DNA from: Phytobacter palmae
GTDB taxonomy: Bacteria; Pseudomonadota; Gammaproteobacteria; Enterobacterales; Enterobacteriaceae
Direction of reading: 5' to 3'
NCBI GenBank assembly: GCA_900112785.1
Contig: FONB01000002.1
Location: forward strand, 532,898 to 596,897
Length of the DNA: 64,000 nucleotides
Part shown: positions 39,474 through 48,733 of the stretch, one piece after another
Layout of the letters: each line of letters starts with the position of its first letter
How positions within the stretch are numbered: position 1 is the first letter of the stretch
Made by a program: the position numbers and the translations under genes
Notes under the pieces: generated by a model
What the model was told of the DNA's origin: nothing
The model's input: only the letters and a program-made list of their open reading frames with translations
Databases searched by the model: none

Positions 39474-39675
39474 GGACACATCCTTTGGTATACAAAAGTG
39501 ATCGTCATGAAACAAAAGATTCTTGTTAATACTTTCTGCAACTAATGTGCCACAGAGAAAATGAAGACACCAGCCTGCTATCGCGCTGATTTAGTACTTT
39601 TTCAGGTGAGATAAATGCTTCCCGGTTGCGCCATCAGGATCCCCTGAACTGGTGCAAAAGCACCAAACTGGTGCG

Positions 39676-40515
39676 TTACCTTTGCTCCAGTTCGTCGAGG
39701 TCTGTATACAGCGATGCGATGTTATGGATACGCTGACGTCCTTCGGTCAGGGCGCTATGCAGTAACGCGTTCGCCAGTAAATTGACCAGACTCATGGCAC
39801 TGCTGTAGCTGTCGAACGCCGATACACTGTCGAGCGGCAGGCCAAAGTGCCAGCGGGCAAGCGTGGTAATACCCGCCGCCTGCGGTTCGCAGATGGCAAC
39901 GGTCGGTACGCCCTGTTTGTGTAGCGCCTCCAGTACCGGACGGATCACCCGCGGACGGCGGCGAAAAGCGACCACCACCACCACATCCTGCACAGTGATA
40001 TCCACTAACTCTTCCGCCAGCGTCTGCCCTGGCTGGGGCATCAGCAAAACCTGACCACGGATTTGCATCAGTTGCTGGCGCAGATGCAGAGCCACCGGCG
40101 CACTGTTGCGCAGGCCAACAATAAAGACGCGCCGGGCCGCGCCCAGCGCCTGCACCACATCGGCAAACTGCACGGCATCCAGCGCATTAACCCACTGGGT
40201 CAGGTTTGCCATCTCCTGCTTATAATGCCTTGCCAGCAGGGTGTTGCCTTGTACGGCGTCGCGGTTTTCCGTAAGCGGCATTCCGCTCTGGCGCAGCGTT
40301 CGCACCTCATCGCGCATCTCTTTGAAACGATCATAGCCAAGCCGTTTAAACAGGCGGCTAACAGTGGCTTTTGATACACCGCTCAGGCGGGCCAGTTCGG
40401 CACTGTTATAGCTCATCAGATCATCAAAATGATCCATGATAAATGAGGCAACCCTTTGTTCTTGCGGTGATAATTCGTTATAGCACTCACGTAAGCGCGT
40501 ATCTAACTGCTGCAT
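39676..40515 (-). CDS. hpxU: RpiR family regulator of allantoate genes
   Basis: A 279-residue regulator. An N-terminal HTH (YNELSPQEQRVASFIMDH ... LARLSGVSKATVSRLFKRLGY) is followed by a SIS domain (about residues 120-260). The start at 40515 is fixed by GGAGGG 5 bases upstream. It lies between the two operons hpxJK and hpxWXYZ and matches in position and type the Klebsiella repressor HpxU. Confidence 0.87.
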   Translation of the reverse strand: MQQLDTRLRECYNELSPQEQRVASFIMDHFDDLMSYNSAELARLSGVSKATVSRLFKRLGYDRFKEMRDEVRTLRQSGMPLTENRDAVQGNTLLARHYKQEMANLTQWVNALDAVQFADVVQALGAARRVFIVGLRNSAPVALHLRQQLMQIRGQVLLMPQPGQTLAEELVDITVQDVVVVVAFRRRPRVIRPVLEALHKQGVPTVAICEPQAAGITTLARWHFGLPLDSVSAFDSYSSAMSLVNLLANALLHSALTEGRQRIHNIASLYTDLDELEQR

Positions 40516-40534
40516 AGACCCTCCTGCAACTTTT

Positions 40535-40562
40535 GTTTCACAATAAGCTGACACAGTGAAAC
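40535..40562. promoter_or_regulatory. candidate HpxU operator
   Basis: GTTTCAC (40535-40541) and GTGAAAC (40556-40562) form a perfect inverted repeat between the divergent hpxU and hpxW genes. The flank TTTTGTTTCA recurs in reverse at 39507-39517 upstream of hpxJ. Confidence 0.5.
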
Positions 40563-40629
40563 GCTTGCCGTCAATCTGGAACAGCTCTTGCTTAGCTCTC
40601 TGACTTATCCGAACAAAGAGAGCGTGACG

Positions 40630-42213
40630 ATGCAAAGTAATATTGCCCCTTCCGGTATGGCGGTAACGCCCCACCACCTTGCCAGTGAATCGGCATTATC
40701 GGTGTTGCGCCACGGCGGCGATGCGATTGAGGCGATGATCGCCGCAGCGGCCACCATTGCGGTGGTCTATCCCCATATGAATGGTATCGGCGGCGATGGT
40801 TTCTGGCTGATTGTGCCCCCCGAAGGCGAACCCCTCGCCATTGACGCCAGCGGCGCCGCCGGGCAACTGGCGACACGGGAGTTTTACGCAGAACACAACC
40901 AGATTCCCCATCGTGGTCCGCTGGCGGCACTGACGGTTCCCGGCACGCTGAGCGGCTGGGATGAGGCGCTGAAAGTATCGGCATCGATGGGCGGCGGGCA
41001 GTTGCCGCTCTCACGCCTGCTGGCTGATGCCATTCGTTACGCCAGCGAAGGGATCCCGGTGACGCAATCGCAGGCCAGCGCCACGCAAAGTAAATACCCG
41101 GAACTGGTCGATGTGCCGGGCTTTAACGAAACCTTTCTCGTTCAGGGAGAAGTTCCACAGGCGGGTAGCCGTTTCTGCCAGCCGCGCCTGGCGCGCACAT
41201 TAACCCGTCTCGCCACCGACGGACTGGACAGTTTCTATCGCGGAGCGCTCGCCAATCAGATGGCGGCGGAAATGAGTGCGCTCGGCCTGCCGCTGACCGC
41301 CCAGGATCTGGCTGCTCATCGCGCTCACCGCCGGGTACCGCTTCGCCTGTCCCACAGCCAGGGAGACGTCTTTAATATGACGCCACCGACGCAAGGGCTG
41401 GTATCGCTGGCCATCCTTGGCATTACCGACCATCTGGATATGGCACAGGCCAGTGAAGTTCAGACCATCCACCGCATTGTCGAAGCCACCAAGCAGGCCT
41501 TTGGCTTACGTGACCGCTATATCACCGATCCGCGCCACGTTACGCTGCCGGTACAAACGTTGCTGGAACAGGTGCCGCTGCAACGGCTGGCGGCCAGTAT
41601 CGACGATGAGCGTGCCGCTCCCTGGGGTCAGGGGAAAGGACCGGGCGATACCGTCTGGATGGGCGTGATGGATAAAAACGGTCTGGCGGTGTCGTTTATT
41701 CAGAGCATTTATCACGAGTTTGGCAGCGGCGTGGTGCTGCCCGAAAGCGGCGTACTGTTACAAAACCGGGGCGCGGCATTCAGTCTCGACCCGGATCATT
41801 TGCTGGCACTGGTGCCCGGTAAACAACCGTTCCACACTCTTAACCCGGCAGCGGCACGGCTGAAAGATGGGCGCACCATGGTCTACGGCACGATGGGTGG
41901 CGACGGGCAACCGCAAACACAGGCCGCCATATTTACCCGTCACGTGATGCAAAACATGCCACTTCAGGAAGCCGTAAGCGCTCCCCGTTGGTTGCTGGGC
42001 CGCACCTGGGGACAGACATCCGATAGCCTGAAACTGGAGGGGCGATTCAGCGAGGCCACGTATCAGGCGCTGCGAGACCTGGGCCATGACGTGGAATGGC
42101 TGCCGGGACTGAGCGAAGCCACCGGGCACGCGGGGGCGATTGTGCGTCATCCCAACGGCATGCTCGAAGGGGCATTTGATCCACGCAGTAACGGCAGTGC
42201 GGCCGGTTTTTAA
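40630..42213 (+). CDS. hpxW: oxamate amidohydrolase, gamma-glutamyltransferase family
   Basis: A 527-residue Ntn-hydrolase of the gamma-glutamyltranspeptidase family. Self-cleavage is expected before Thr341 in GPGDTVWMGVMD, where the Thr becomes the nucleophile of the small subunit; YGTMGGDGQPQ is the oxyanion region. There is no signal peptide, so it is cytoplasmic, unlike Ggt. The Klebsiella homologue hydrolyses oxamate to oxalate and ammonia. First gene of hpxWXYZ. Confidence 0.87.
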   Translation: MQSNIAPSGMAVTPHHLASESALSVLRHGGDAIEAMIAAAATIAVVYPHMNGIGGDGFWLIVPPEGEPLAIDASGAAGQLATREFYAEHNQIPHRGPLAALTVPGTLSGWDEALKVSASMGGGQLPLSRLLADAIRYASEGIPVTQSQASATQSKYPELVDVPGFNETFLVQGEVPQAGSRFCQPRLARTLTRLATDGLDSFYRGALANQMAAEMSALGLPLTAQDLAAHRAHRRVPLRLSHSQGDVFNMTPPTQGLVSLAILGITDHLDMAQASEVQTIHRIVEATKQAFGLRDRYITDPRHVTLPVQTLLEQVPLQRLAASIDDERAAPWGQGKGPGDTVWMGVMDKNGLAVSFIQSIYHEFGSGVVLPESGVLLQNRGAAFSLDPDHLLALVPGKQPFHTLNPAAARLKDGRTMVYGTMGGDGQPQTQAAIFTRHVMQNMPLQEAVSAPRWLLGRTWGQTSDSLKLEGRFSEATYQALRDLGHDVEWLPGLSEATGHAGAIVRHPNGMLEGAFDPRSNGSAAGF

Positions 42214-42222
42214 GGAGTCATC

Positions 42223-42411
42223 ATGAGCGATAACACATTTGACTGGCCGACATATATCCGGCTGATGGAACAATTACTGGCAGTGCCGCTGAACGACGAA
42301 CGTCGGGCAGAACTGGAAGTTCAGCTCACCCGCATTGCAGCTATGGCGCAACCGCTGATGGCTTTCCCACTGCCGCATCGCCAGGAAGGCGCAGGAGAAT
42401 ATCGGCTATGA
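42223..42411 (+). CDS. hpxX: small AtzG-like amidase partner
   Basis: A 62-residue acidic protein (SDNTFDWPTYIRLMEQLL). It ends four bases into hpxY (ATGA overlap). Its size and place before an amidase fit the DUF4089/AtzG family, which forms a complex with AtzE-type amidases by analogy with GatC. No activity of its own is expected. Confidence 0.8.
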   Translation: MSDNTFDWPTYIRLMEQLLAVPLNDERRAELEVQLTRIAAMAQPLMAFPLPHRQEGAGEYRL

Positions 42412-43781
42412 GTTTATCCATTCGGGACATTCAGCAAGGACTGCGTAGCAAAACGTTTAGCGCACGCGAACTGGCACAGCAATCACTGGCGTTGATTGAG
42501 CAGGCAAATCCTGGCATCAACGCCTTTACCGGTGTAACGGCGACACGCATGCTCACCGAAGCTGCGCATATCGATGCCCGACGGGCTGCGGGCGAAACAT
42601 TGCCTGCGCTGGCAGGCGTACCCTATGCGGTAAAAAACCTGTTCGATGTGGAGGGGGTCACCACGCTGGCGGGGGCAAAACTGTTCAGCACTCAGCCCCC
42701 CGCAACAAAAGATGCTTTCGCCATTCGCCAGTTGATGAACGCGGGCGCAACCCTGGCCGGCACGCTCAATATGGATGCCTATGCCTACGGTTTCACCACC
42801 GAAAACAGCCACTATGGCGCGACGCGTAACCCGCGGGATACGTCGCGTGTGGCGGGCGGTTCATCGGGTGGCTCAGCGGCGGCCGTTGCTGCCGGAATGG
42901 TCAATTTTGCTCTGGGTACCGACACCAACGGTTCTATCCGGGTTCCCGCCTCGCTGTGCGGCGTACTGGGGTTAAAACCCACGTTTGGGCGCTTATCACG
43001 CAGCGGCAGCCATCCGTTTGTCGCAAGCCTGGACCACATTGGCCCGCTGGCGCGTAACGTGGAAGATTTGGCCTGCGTTTATGACGCGCTCCAGGGACAC
43101 GACGGGGAAGACAACTGGCAATCATCACGCGAGCCGGCCGCCACCCTGCCAGCGTTATCCTCGACAGGGGCGCTACGCTGTGCCGTGCTGGAGGGCTATT
43201 TTACAACCTGGTGTACGGCAGATGCCCGCGCCGCCGTCAACGCGGTAGCACAGGCTCTTGGAGCTAACCAGACGAAGGTATTGCCGGAAGCGGAGCTGGC
43301 ACGTTCAGCCGCGTTCTTGCTTTCTGCGGCAGAAGGGGGCAACCATTACCTTCCTGCGCTACGAACGGATGCCGATACGTTTGAACTTAACTCCCGCGAG
43401 CGTTTGCTGGCAGGCGCAATGACCCCCTCGGCCTGGTATACCCAGGCACAGCGTTTCAGGGCCTGGTTTCGCGATAAAACGCTGCCGCTGTTTAACGATG
43501 TGGATCTGCTTCTGGCCCCGGCGACGCCCTGTAGTGCAACGCCGATTGGCGAGAGCACCATGCGCATTAACCATACCGATTTACCGATTAAAGCCAGTAT
43601 GGGGATGCTGACGCAGCCCATCTCGTTTCTGGGCCTGCCCGTTGCCACCGTACCGGTGAAAACCGCTTCGGGATTACCCATTGGCGTACAGATTATTGCT
43701 GCCCCCTGGCAGGAGTCGCGCTGTCTCCAGGCGGCGTGGCGACTGGAGACAGCGGGCATTCTTTACCCACAGGAAGCATGA
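42408..43781 (+). CDS. hpxY: AtzE-type amidase, probable oxalurate amidohydrolase
   Basis: A 457-residue amidase-signature enzyme. The Ser-cisSer-Lys triad is seen as Lys in PYAVKNLFD, Ser in GGSSGGSAAAVAAG and Ser in GTDTNGSIRVPAS. With HpxX it probably forms a GatCA-like complex. Its place in the pathway (oxalurate to oxamate) is inferred from the cluster. Overlaps hpxX and hpxZ. Confidence 0.83.
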   Translation: MSLSIRDIQQGLRSKTFSARELAQQSLALIEQANPGINAFTGVTATRMLTEAAHIDARRAAGETLPALAGVPYAVKNLFDVEGVTTLAGAKLFSTQPPATKDAFAIRQLMNAGATLAGTLNMDAYAYGFTTENSHYGATRNPRDTSRVAGGSSGGSAAAVAAGMVNFALGTDTNGSIRVPASLCGVLGLKPTFGRLSRSGSHPFVASLDHIGPLARNVEDLACVYDALQGHDGEDNWQSSREPAATLPALSSTGALRCAVLEGYFTTWCTADARAAVNAVAQALGANQTKVLPEAELARSAAFLLSAAEGGNHYLPALRTDADTFELNSRERLLAGAMTPSAWYTQAQRFRAWFRDKTLPLFNDVDLLLAPATPCSATPIGESTMRINHTDLPIKASMGMLTQPISFLGLPVATVPVKTASGLPIGVQIIAAPWQESRCLQAAWRLETAGILYPQEA

Positions 43782-44164
43782 TGAACAGAGAACATATCGA
43801 CCGTCCGACAATATTGAATGAGGTCACCGCCGCGTTTTATCGTTATGAACAGGCGCTTATCAGTAATGATGTGGCAGTGCTGGATGAACTTTTCTGGGCG
43901 GACCCGCGCACAGTGCGCTACGGCGCAACGGAGAATTTGTATGGCATTGAGGCGATTCGCGAGTTTCGTAATGCGCGTGCGTCCGCCGGGCTGGACAGGC
44001 TGCTGCGTAACACCACGATCACCACCTACGGCGAGGATATGGCGGTGGCGAGCACGGAATTTACGCGCGAGAACAGTGAACGGGTGGGCCGCCAGATGCA
44101 GACCTGGGTGAAGTTTCCGTATGGCTGGCGGATTGTGGCGGCGCATGTCAGTTTGATGGGGTGA
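43778..44164 (+). CDS. hpxZ: AtzH-like (DUF3225) protein
   Basis: A 128-residue SnoaL/NTF2-like protein (EVTAAFYRYEQALISNDVAVLDELFW, then WRIVAAHVS). Members accompany AtzE-type amidases; in known cases a small domain of this type helps handle the product or assemble the complex. Its start overlaps the hpxY stop (GCATGATG), so the operon is tightly coupled. A G/C-rich palindromic stretch follows. Confidence 0.8.
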   Translation: MMNREHIDRPTILNEVTAAFYRYEQALISNDVAVLDELFWADPRTVRYGATENLYGIEAIREFRNARASAGLDRLLRNTTITTYGEDMAVASTEFTRENSERVGRQMQTWVKFPYGWRIVAAHVSLMG

Positions 44165-44235
44165 TGCGTTTCCCCTCCCCCGGAAGGGGTGAGGGGGACT
44201 GCCTGCTCCCCTTTAGAGAGAGCGGGGGTAAAAAC
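44165..44235. repeat. G/C-rich intergenic palindrome between hpxZ and hpxB
   Basis: CCCCTC/GAGGGG and CCCC/GGGG arms nest around GGAA, then a second C/G-rich stem follows. A similar CCCCTCC...GAGGGG unit occurs at 36783-36807. It lies between convergent genes and may stop transcription from both sides. Confidence 0.45.
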
Positions 44236-45180
44236 TCACACTGGCGTATACGGATGGGTCTTTACCCAATGCCCGGCAATATCCTGACGGCGGCAAATCC
44301 ACACATCTTCGTGGCTCTGCACATAGTCCAGAAAACGCTGCAATGCGCGGAAACGGCCGGGGCGGCCCAGTAACCGACAGTGCATGCCAATCGACATCAT
44401 CTTCGGCGATGTCTCACCCTCTTCATACAGCACATCGAAACTGTCTTTCAGGTAGGTATAAAACTGCTCGGCGGTATTAAAGCCCTGTGTGGTGGCAAAG
44501 CGCATATCGTTCGCATCCAGCGTATAGGGCACAATCAGGTGGGGTTTCTGATCGACCGTCGTCCAGAACGGCAGATCGTCGCCATAGTAATCACTGTCAT
44601 AGAGCAGGCCACCCTGCTCCACCACCAGCTTACGGGTGTTAGGGCTATCGCGGCCGGTATACCAGCCGAGCGGTGCTTTGCCAAACAGTGCGGTGAGGAT
44701 CTCCAGTGCCTGTTGCATATGCTGGCGCTCGGTCTGGATATCCATATTTTGATAGTGGATCCAACGCCAGCCGTGGCTCACCACATCATAATCCGCCGCT
44801 TTGATCGCCGCGACAATCTCCGGGTTACGCGCCAGCGCCATCGCGATACCAAACACCGTCAACGGCAGGCCGCGCTTCTGGAATTCATTGTGGATACGCC
44901 AGAAACCTGCGCGGGAACCGTATTCATACAGCGAGTCCATGGACATATGTATTGCCGGGTAACTCGCCGCGCCAATAATGTCTGACAAAAACTGTTCAGA
45001 ACCGGCGTCGCCATGCAGGACATGGTTCTCACCGCCTTCTTCGAAATTCAGGACAAACTGCACGGCTATGCGCGCCCCGCCTGGCCACTGGGCATGAGGA
45101 GGTTTCCCGGCGTACCCCGCCATATCGCGCGGGTAGTCATCGGTAAAGTGCCATACAGGCTTGTCCGTATCTGAATGCAT
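44236..45180 (-). CDS. hpxB: allantoinase, polysaccharide-deacetylase type (PuuE)
   Basis: A 314-residue NodB-fold enzyme. Features such as FVLNFEEGGE, SHGWRWIHYQ and GWYTGRDSPNT mark the PuuE allantoinase group, unrelated to metal-dependent AllB. It opens allantoin to allantoate. Last gene of the leftward hpxSAB operon, as in Klebsiella. Confidence 0.88.
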   Translation of the reverse strand: MHSDTDKPVWHFTDDYPRDMAGYAGKPPHAQWPGGARIAVQFVLNFEEGGENHVLHGDAGSEQFLSDIIGAASYPAIHMSMDSLYEYGSRAGFWRIHNEFQKRGLPLTVFGIAMALARNPEIVAAIKAADYDVVSHGWRWIHYQNMDIQTERQHMQQALEILTALFGKAPLGWYTGRDSPNTRKLVVEQGGLLYDSDYYGDDLPFWTTVDQKPHLIVPYTLDANDMRFATTQGFNTAEQFYTYLKDSFDVLYEEGETSPKMMSIGMHCRLLGRPGRFRALQRFLDYVQSHEDVWICRRQDIAGHWVKTHPYTPV

Positions 45181-45209
45181 GCTGATTCGACCTCTTTTTG
45201 GGGCCGCTT

Positions 45210-45947
45210 TCAGCTCAGTATTTCAAAGCATCCTGAAAGCGGCTTTTTATTGGGATACGCCAGATCGCCGTACTTGCTGGTACCAAGCCCCAGTGTCAGG
45301 AGAGATTCCACCATTTTCACCGCGGCAGTGACGCCATCGATCACCGGAATACCCAGCTCCTGCGTCAGCTCGCTGGCAAGGTTCGCCATCCCGCCACAGC
45401 CGAGAACAATAGCGCCGCTATTATCTTCCCGTCTGGCTTGTATACAACGCTCGCGTACTTTCTGTTGAGCAAGACCCGTGCCATCTTCTAACGCCAGCAC
45501 CGGTAAATCGATCGCATGCAGTGCGGCGCAGTGATGCCCGAAGCCATATTGCTGCAATAAATGGCGGGCGATAATCACCGTGCGCGGTAAGGTGGTAACG
45601 ATAGAAAAACGGGTCGCAACCAGCGTGGCGACATGCATTGCCGCTTCGGCAATCCCTACCACCGGCCCGGTTGCCAGCTCACGAGCCGCCAGCAGCCCCG
45701 GATCGCCAAAGCAGGCAATCACATGACCTTGCGCCCCCTGCGCCATGCCTTTTTTTATCTGTTCCAGCACGCCAATGGCGGCGATTGCCTCATCAAAATG
45801 CCCTTCAATCGACGCCACACCCTGGGTCGGACAGCTGGCGAGGATCGTCGTACCTGGCGCAGCGACACTGCGGGCCGCGCTGGCAATGGTGTGTGTCATT
45901 TCAGGACTGGTATTAGGGTTGATCACCTGTATACAGAATTGCGTCAT
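45210..45947 (-). CDS. hpxA: allantoin racemase
   Basis: A 245-residue Asp/Glu/hydantoin racemase. The two catalytic cysteines lie in IACFGDPGL and LGCGGMANL. It interconverts allantoin enantiomers so that the stereospecific allantoinase can use both. Its start overlaps the hpxS stop (ATGA). Confidence 0.88.
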   Translation of the reverse strand: MTQFCIQVINPNTSPEMTHTIASAARSVAAPGTTILASCPTQGVASIEGHFDEAIAAIGVLEQIKKGMAQGAQGHVIACFGDPGLLAARELATGPVVGIAEAAMHVATLVATRFSIVTTLPRTVIIARHLLQQYGFGHHCAALHAIDLPVLALEDGTGLAQQKVRERCIQARREDNSGAIVLGCGGMANLASELTQELGIPVIDGVTAAVKMVESLLTLGLGTSKYGDLAYPNKKPLSGCFEILS

Positions 45948-46663
45948 GCCTGTTCTCCTTGAGTGCCAAACAGCCGCGCAAAATCGGGAAGGATATCGCC
46001 GCCACGCTCAAAGCTGAGGCTCGAGACAATATGATCAAAGTGATGCGCCATGGCGTGACTCAGCGCAGCGCCATCTTTTTTACGCAGTAGTTCGATGAGC
46101 TTGTCGTGGTCATCGCAGCGGCAACCACGCTGCCAGGGCGCGCCCCAGGCGGCAATCACCAGCGACGAACGTTGCGCCAGTGTGGTCACAATATCGGTCA
46201 CCACCGCGTTGCCAGAGATAGCCTGCAGCTGGATATGAAATGCTGCGGAATAACGAATCGCTGCCGCGCCGTCATGGTTCTGATGCGCCTCTTCTTCCTG
46301 CGCGATGATTTTTTCCAGTCCGACAATATGTGGCGGCTGCAAATGCTCAAGCACCTGCGGCAGGTTGGCGCACTCGATCATTTTGCGGGTGGAGAAGATC
46401 GATTTCGATTCATCTATATCCGGTTTGGCGACGAATGCACCACGTCTGGGCGTCATGGTGACCATTTGCACCGTCGCAAGGCGCGTCAGGACCTTGCGGA
46501 TCCCCGTGCGGCTAACGCCAAACACGTCGGCCAGGGCTTCTTCGGGTAATTTGCTGCCTGGTGGCAGTTGATGTTCGACGATGGCGGTCATCAGCGACTG
46601 CCAGATGAAATTTTCTTTATCTTCCAGGTCTGCTGGGGTCTGTAGCCCCGTTGGCTGCTTCAT
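45944..46663 (-). CDS. hpxS: GntR family regulator of allantoin genes
   Basis: A 239-residue FadR-type GntR protein. The winged helix is LPEEALADVFGVSRTGIRKVLTRLATVQMVTMTPRRGAFV; an FCD all-helical effector domain (about residues 95-220) follows. It heads hpxSAB and is divergent from hpxC, with two identical GTATAC-centred sites between them. Confidence 0.88.
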   Translation of the reverse strand: MKQPTGLQTPADLEDKENFIWQSLMTAIVEHQLPPGSKLPEEALADVFGVSRTGIRKVLTRLATVQMVTMTPRRGAFVAKPDIDESKSIFSTRKMIECANLPQVLEHLQPPHIVGLEKIIAQEEEAHQNHDGAAAIRYSAAFHIQLQAISGNAVVTDIVTTLAQRSSLVIAAWGAPWQRGCRCDDHDKLIELLRKKDGAALSHAMAHHFDHIVSSLSFERGGDILPDFARLFGTQGEQA

Positions 46664-46696
46664 TGGGAAATTCCTTTGTTACGCATTTCTTATCTC

Positions 46697-46729
46697 TTTG
46701 TATACATCATTAAGATATTTTGTATACAT
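46697..46729. promoter_or_regulatory. tandem HpxS operator candidates
   Basis: The 11-mer TTTGTATACAT occurs at 46697-46707 and again at 46719-46729, exactly 22 bp apart (two helical turns). GTATAC is palindromic and fits FadR/GntR-type sites. Located between hpxS and hpxC. Confidence 0.7.
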
Positions 46730-46809
46730 AAAATTAAAACCTGGCCTGGTTCATGCAATACAGGATGGCAGACATAACGTCACAATCTGTATTCAGAGGA
46801 GCAGATTCC

Positions 46810-48282
46810 ATGCCAAACCTTGAACCAAATTACAAAGACAGTTACAGCCCAAGACTCACTAACAACGATTTGGCCCCGACGCGCGACCAGAACTGGACGT
46901 GGTACAACATCTTCTCTTTCTGGATGTCCGACGTACATAGCATGGGCGGATACGTGGTCGCGGCCAGCTTTTTCGCACTCGGCCTTGCCAGTTGGCAGGT
47001 ATTACTGTGCCTGTTGCTGGGCATCTGTATTGTGCAGTTGTGCGCAAACCTTGTCGCCAAACCAAGCCAAATGGCTGGCGTGCCCTATGCGGTGATCTGT
47101 CGCCAGGCATTTGGCGTGTTCGGTGCCAATATTCCTGCCGTCATTCGTGGCCTTATCGCCTTCGCCTGGTATGGTATACAAACCTATCTGGCGGCCAACG
47201 CATTAATGCTGGTGATGTTGAAATTCTGGCCTTCTCTGGCCCCCATGACCGAAGGACATTTCCTTGGCCTGTCACATTTAGGCTGGGTCTGCTTCGGCAT
47301 TATGTGGGTATTGCAGGCGCTGGTGTTCTGGCACGGAATGAGCGCGATTAAACGCTTTATTGATATCGCAGGCCCGGCAGTCTACGTGGTGATGCTGGCG
47401 CTGGCAGTGTGGATCCTGTCGCAAACCGGCTTTAGCGGCATCTCATTTACCCTTGCCAGCAAAGAGTTGACCGCGGGCGAGCAAACCTGGCAGATGATTA
47501 CCGCGACGGCGCTGGTGGTCTCTTATTTCTCCGGGCCACTGCTGAATTTTGGTGACTTCTCTCGCTACGGCAAAAGCATGCAGGAGATTCGTCGCGGTAA
47601 CCGCTGGGGTCTGCCGTTCAACTTCCTGCTGTTCTCCATCGTTACCGTGGTCATCGTGTCGGGTACACAGTCGCTGTTCGGCAAAATGATCACTGACCCA
47701 ATCGAAACCGTCAGCCACGTAGGCAACAGCCTGGCGATGGCGATTGGCCTGCTGACCATGATCATTGCCACCATCGGGATAAACATTGTGGCGAACTTCG
47801 TCTCCCCGGCGTTCGATTTCTCTAACTGCTCACCGCAGAAAATCAGCTTCCGCACCGGCGGAATGATCGCGGCTGTCGGCTCCGTGTTGCTGACGCCGTG
47901 GAACCTGTTCCAGTCACCGGAACTGATCCACTATACGCTGGATGTTCTGGGCTCCTTTATCGGGCCGCTGTTCGGTATCCTGCTGGCCGATTTTTACCTG
48001 ATTAAGCGCGGAAAGGTATTTGTCGATGATCTGTTTACCGTCTCCCCGAACGGGCGCTACTGGTACAAAAACGGTATCAACCCGAAAGCGGTTGCCGCGC
48101 TGGTGCCATCGGTCGCCGTGTGCCTGATTATTAGCTTTATTCCGTCACTGCACGAAGTGGCGAACTTTAGCTGGTTTATCGGCGTGTTCCTGGGCGCAGG
48201 CAGCTACCGCTGGATTGCGCGCCACGATCGTGAAGGCGTTAGCGAAGGGTTTGCTCCGCGTCGCGCAACGGCGAAAGAGTAA
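46810..48282 (+). CDS. hpxC: allantoin permease, NCS1 family
   Basis: A 490-residue, about twelve-helix nucleobase:cation symporter 1. Typical segments are NWTWYNIFSFWMSDVHSMGGY, GVPYAVICRQAFGVFGANIPA and YFSGPLLNFGDFSRYGKS. The start at 46810 follows AGGAGCAGATTCC. Divergent from hpxSAB and presumably controlled by HpxS; it brings in allantoin or a related ureide. Confidence 0.88.
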   Translation: MPNLEPNYKDSYSPRLTNNDLAPTRDQNWTWYNIFSFWMSDVHSMGGYVVAASFFALGLASWQVLLCLLLGICIVQLCANLVAKPSQMAGVPYAVICRQAFGVFGANIPAVIRGLIAFAWYGIQTYLAANALMLVMLKFWPSLAPMTEGHFLGLSHLGWVCFGIMWVLQALVFWHGMSAIKRFIDIAGPAVYVVMLALAVWILSQTGFSGISFTLASKELTAGEQTWQMITATALVVSYFSGPLLNFGDFSRYGKSMQEIRRGNRWGLPFNFLLFSIVTVVIVSGTQSLFGKMITDPIETVSHVGNSLAMAIGLLTMIIATIGINIVANFVSPAFDFSNCSPQKISFRTGGMIAAVGSVLLTPWNLFQSPELIHYTLDVLGSFIGPLFGILLADFYLIKRGKVFVDDLFTVSPNGRYWYKNGINPKAVAALVPSVAVCLIISFIPSLHEVANFSWFIGVFLGAGSYRWIARHDREGVSEGFAPRRATAKE

Positions 48283-48290
48283 ATGTAAAA

Positions 48291-48317
48291 AGGCCCGGAC
48301 TGGGGTGGTCCGGGCCT
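48291..48317 (+). terminator. possible terminator of hpxC
   Basis: AGGCCCGGAC and GTCCGGGCCT arms; a T-run is missing on the right, so strength is uncertain. Confidence 0.45.
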
Positions 48318-48733
48318 GATGCATCAATTTTCGTTTATTTTTAAGCAAAACAAATCGATGCGTAAAATATAGCAAAACATTGCGGTAAAGATTGATAGTT
48401 CATCATTTAATAAATATATAAAGCAGACGTTTTTCTAACAAAGCCTATATCACATCATACCATCCTCCTTCAAACGCATTACAAGATCTGGCGAACAATC
48501 GCAACCTAATTTCAGAAAAAGTAATAACATTCCTCCTTGAATTTACCTGACATACCTTTGTACACTTCTGCAAAAACTAATCTATTGAAGTGCCAGCAAC
48601 GTTCTAATTATTAGTTTTTAATATGCAAACAACACTCATAACAAAAAAACACTTCATTATATTCAGCTCAAGAATCATTCTTGAAATGAATTAATGGTAA
48701 TTAGATATCACCCATGGAAGGGAGACGTTAACG
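48318..48733. other. AT-rich intergenic region before the fimbrial genes
   Basis: About 415 bp with no gene seen; marked AT-richness and position suggest the promoter region of the fimbrial chaperone gene. Confidence 0.4.
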
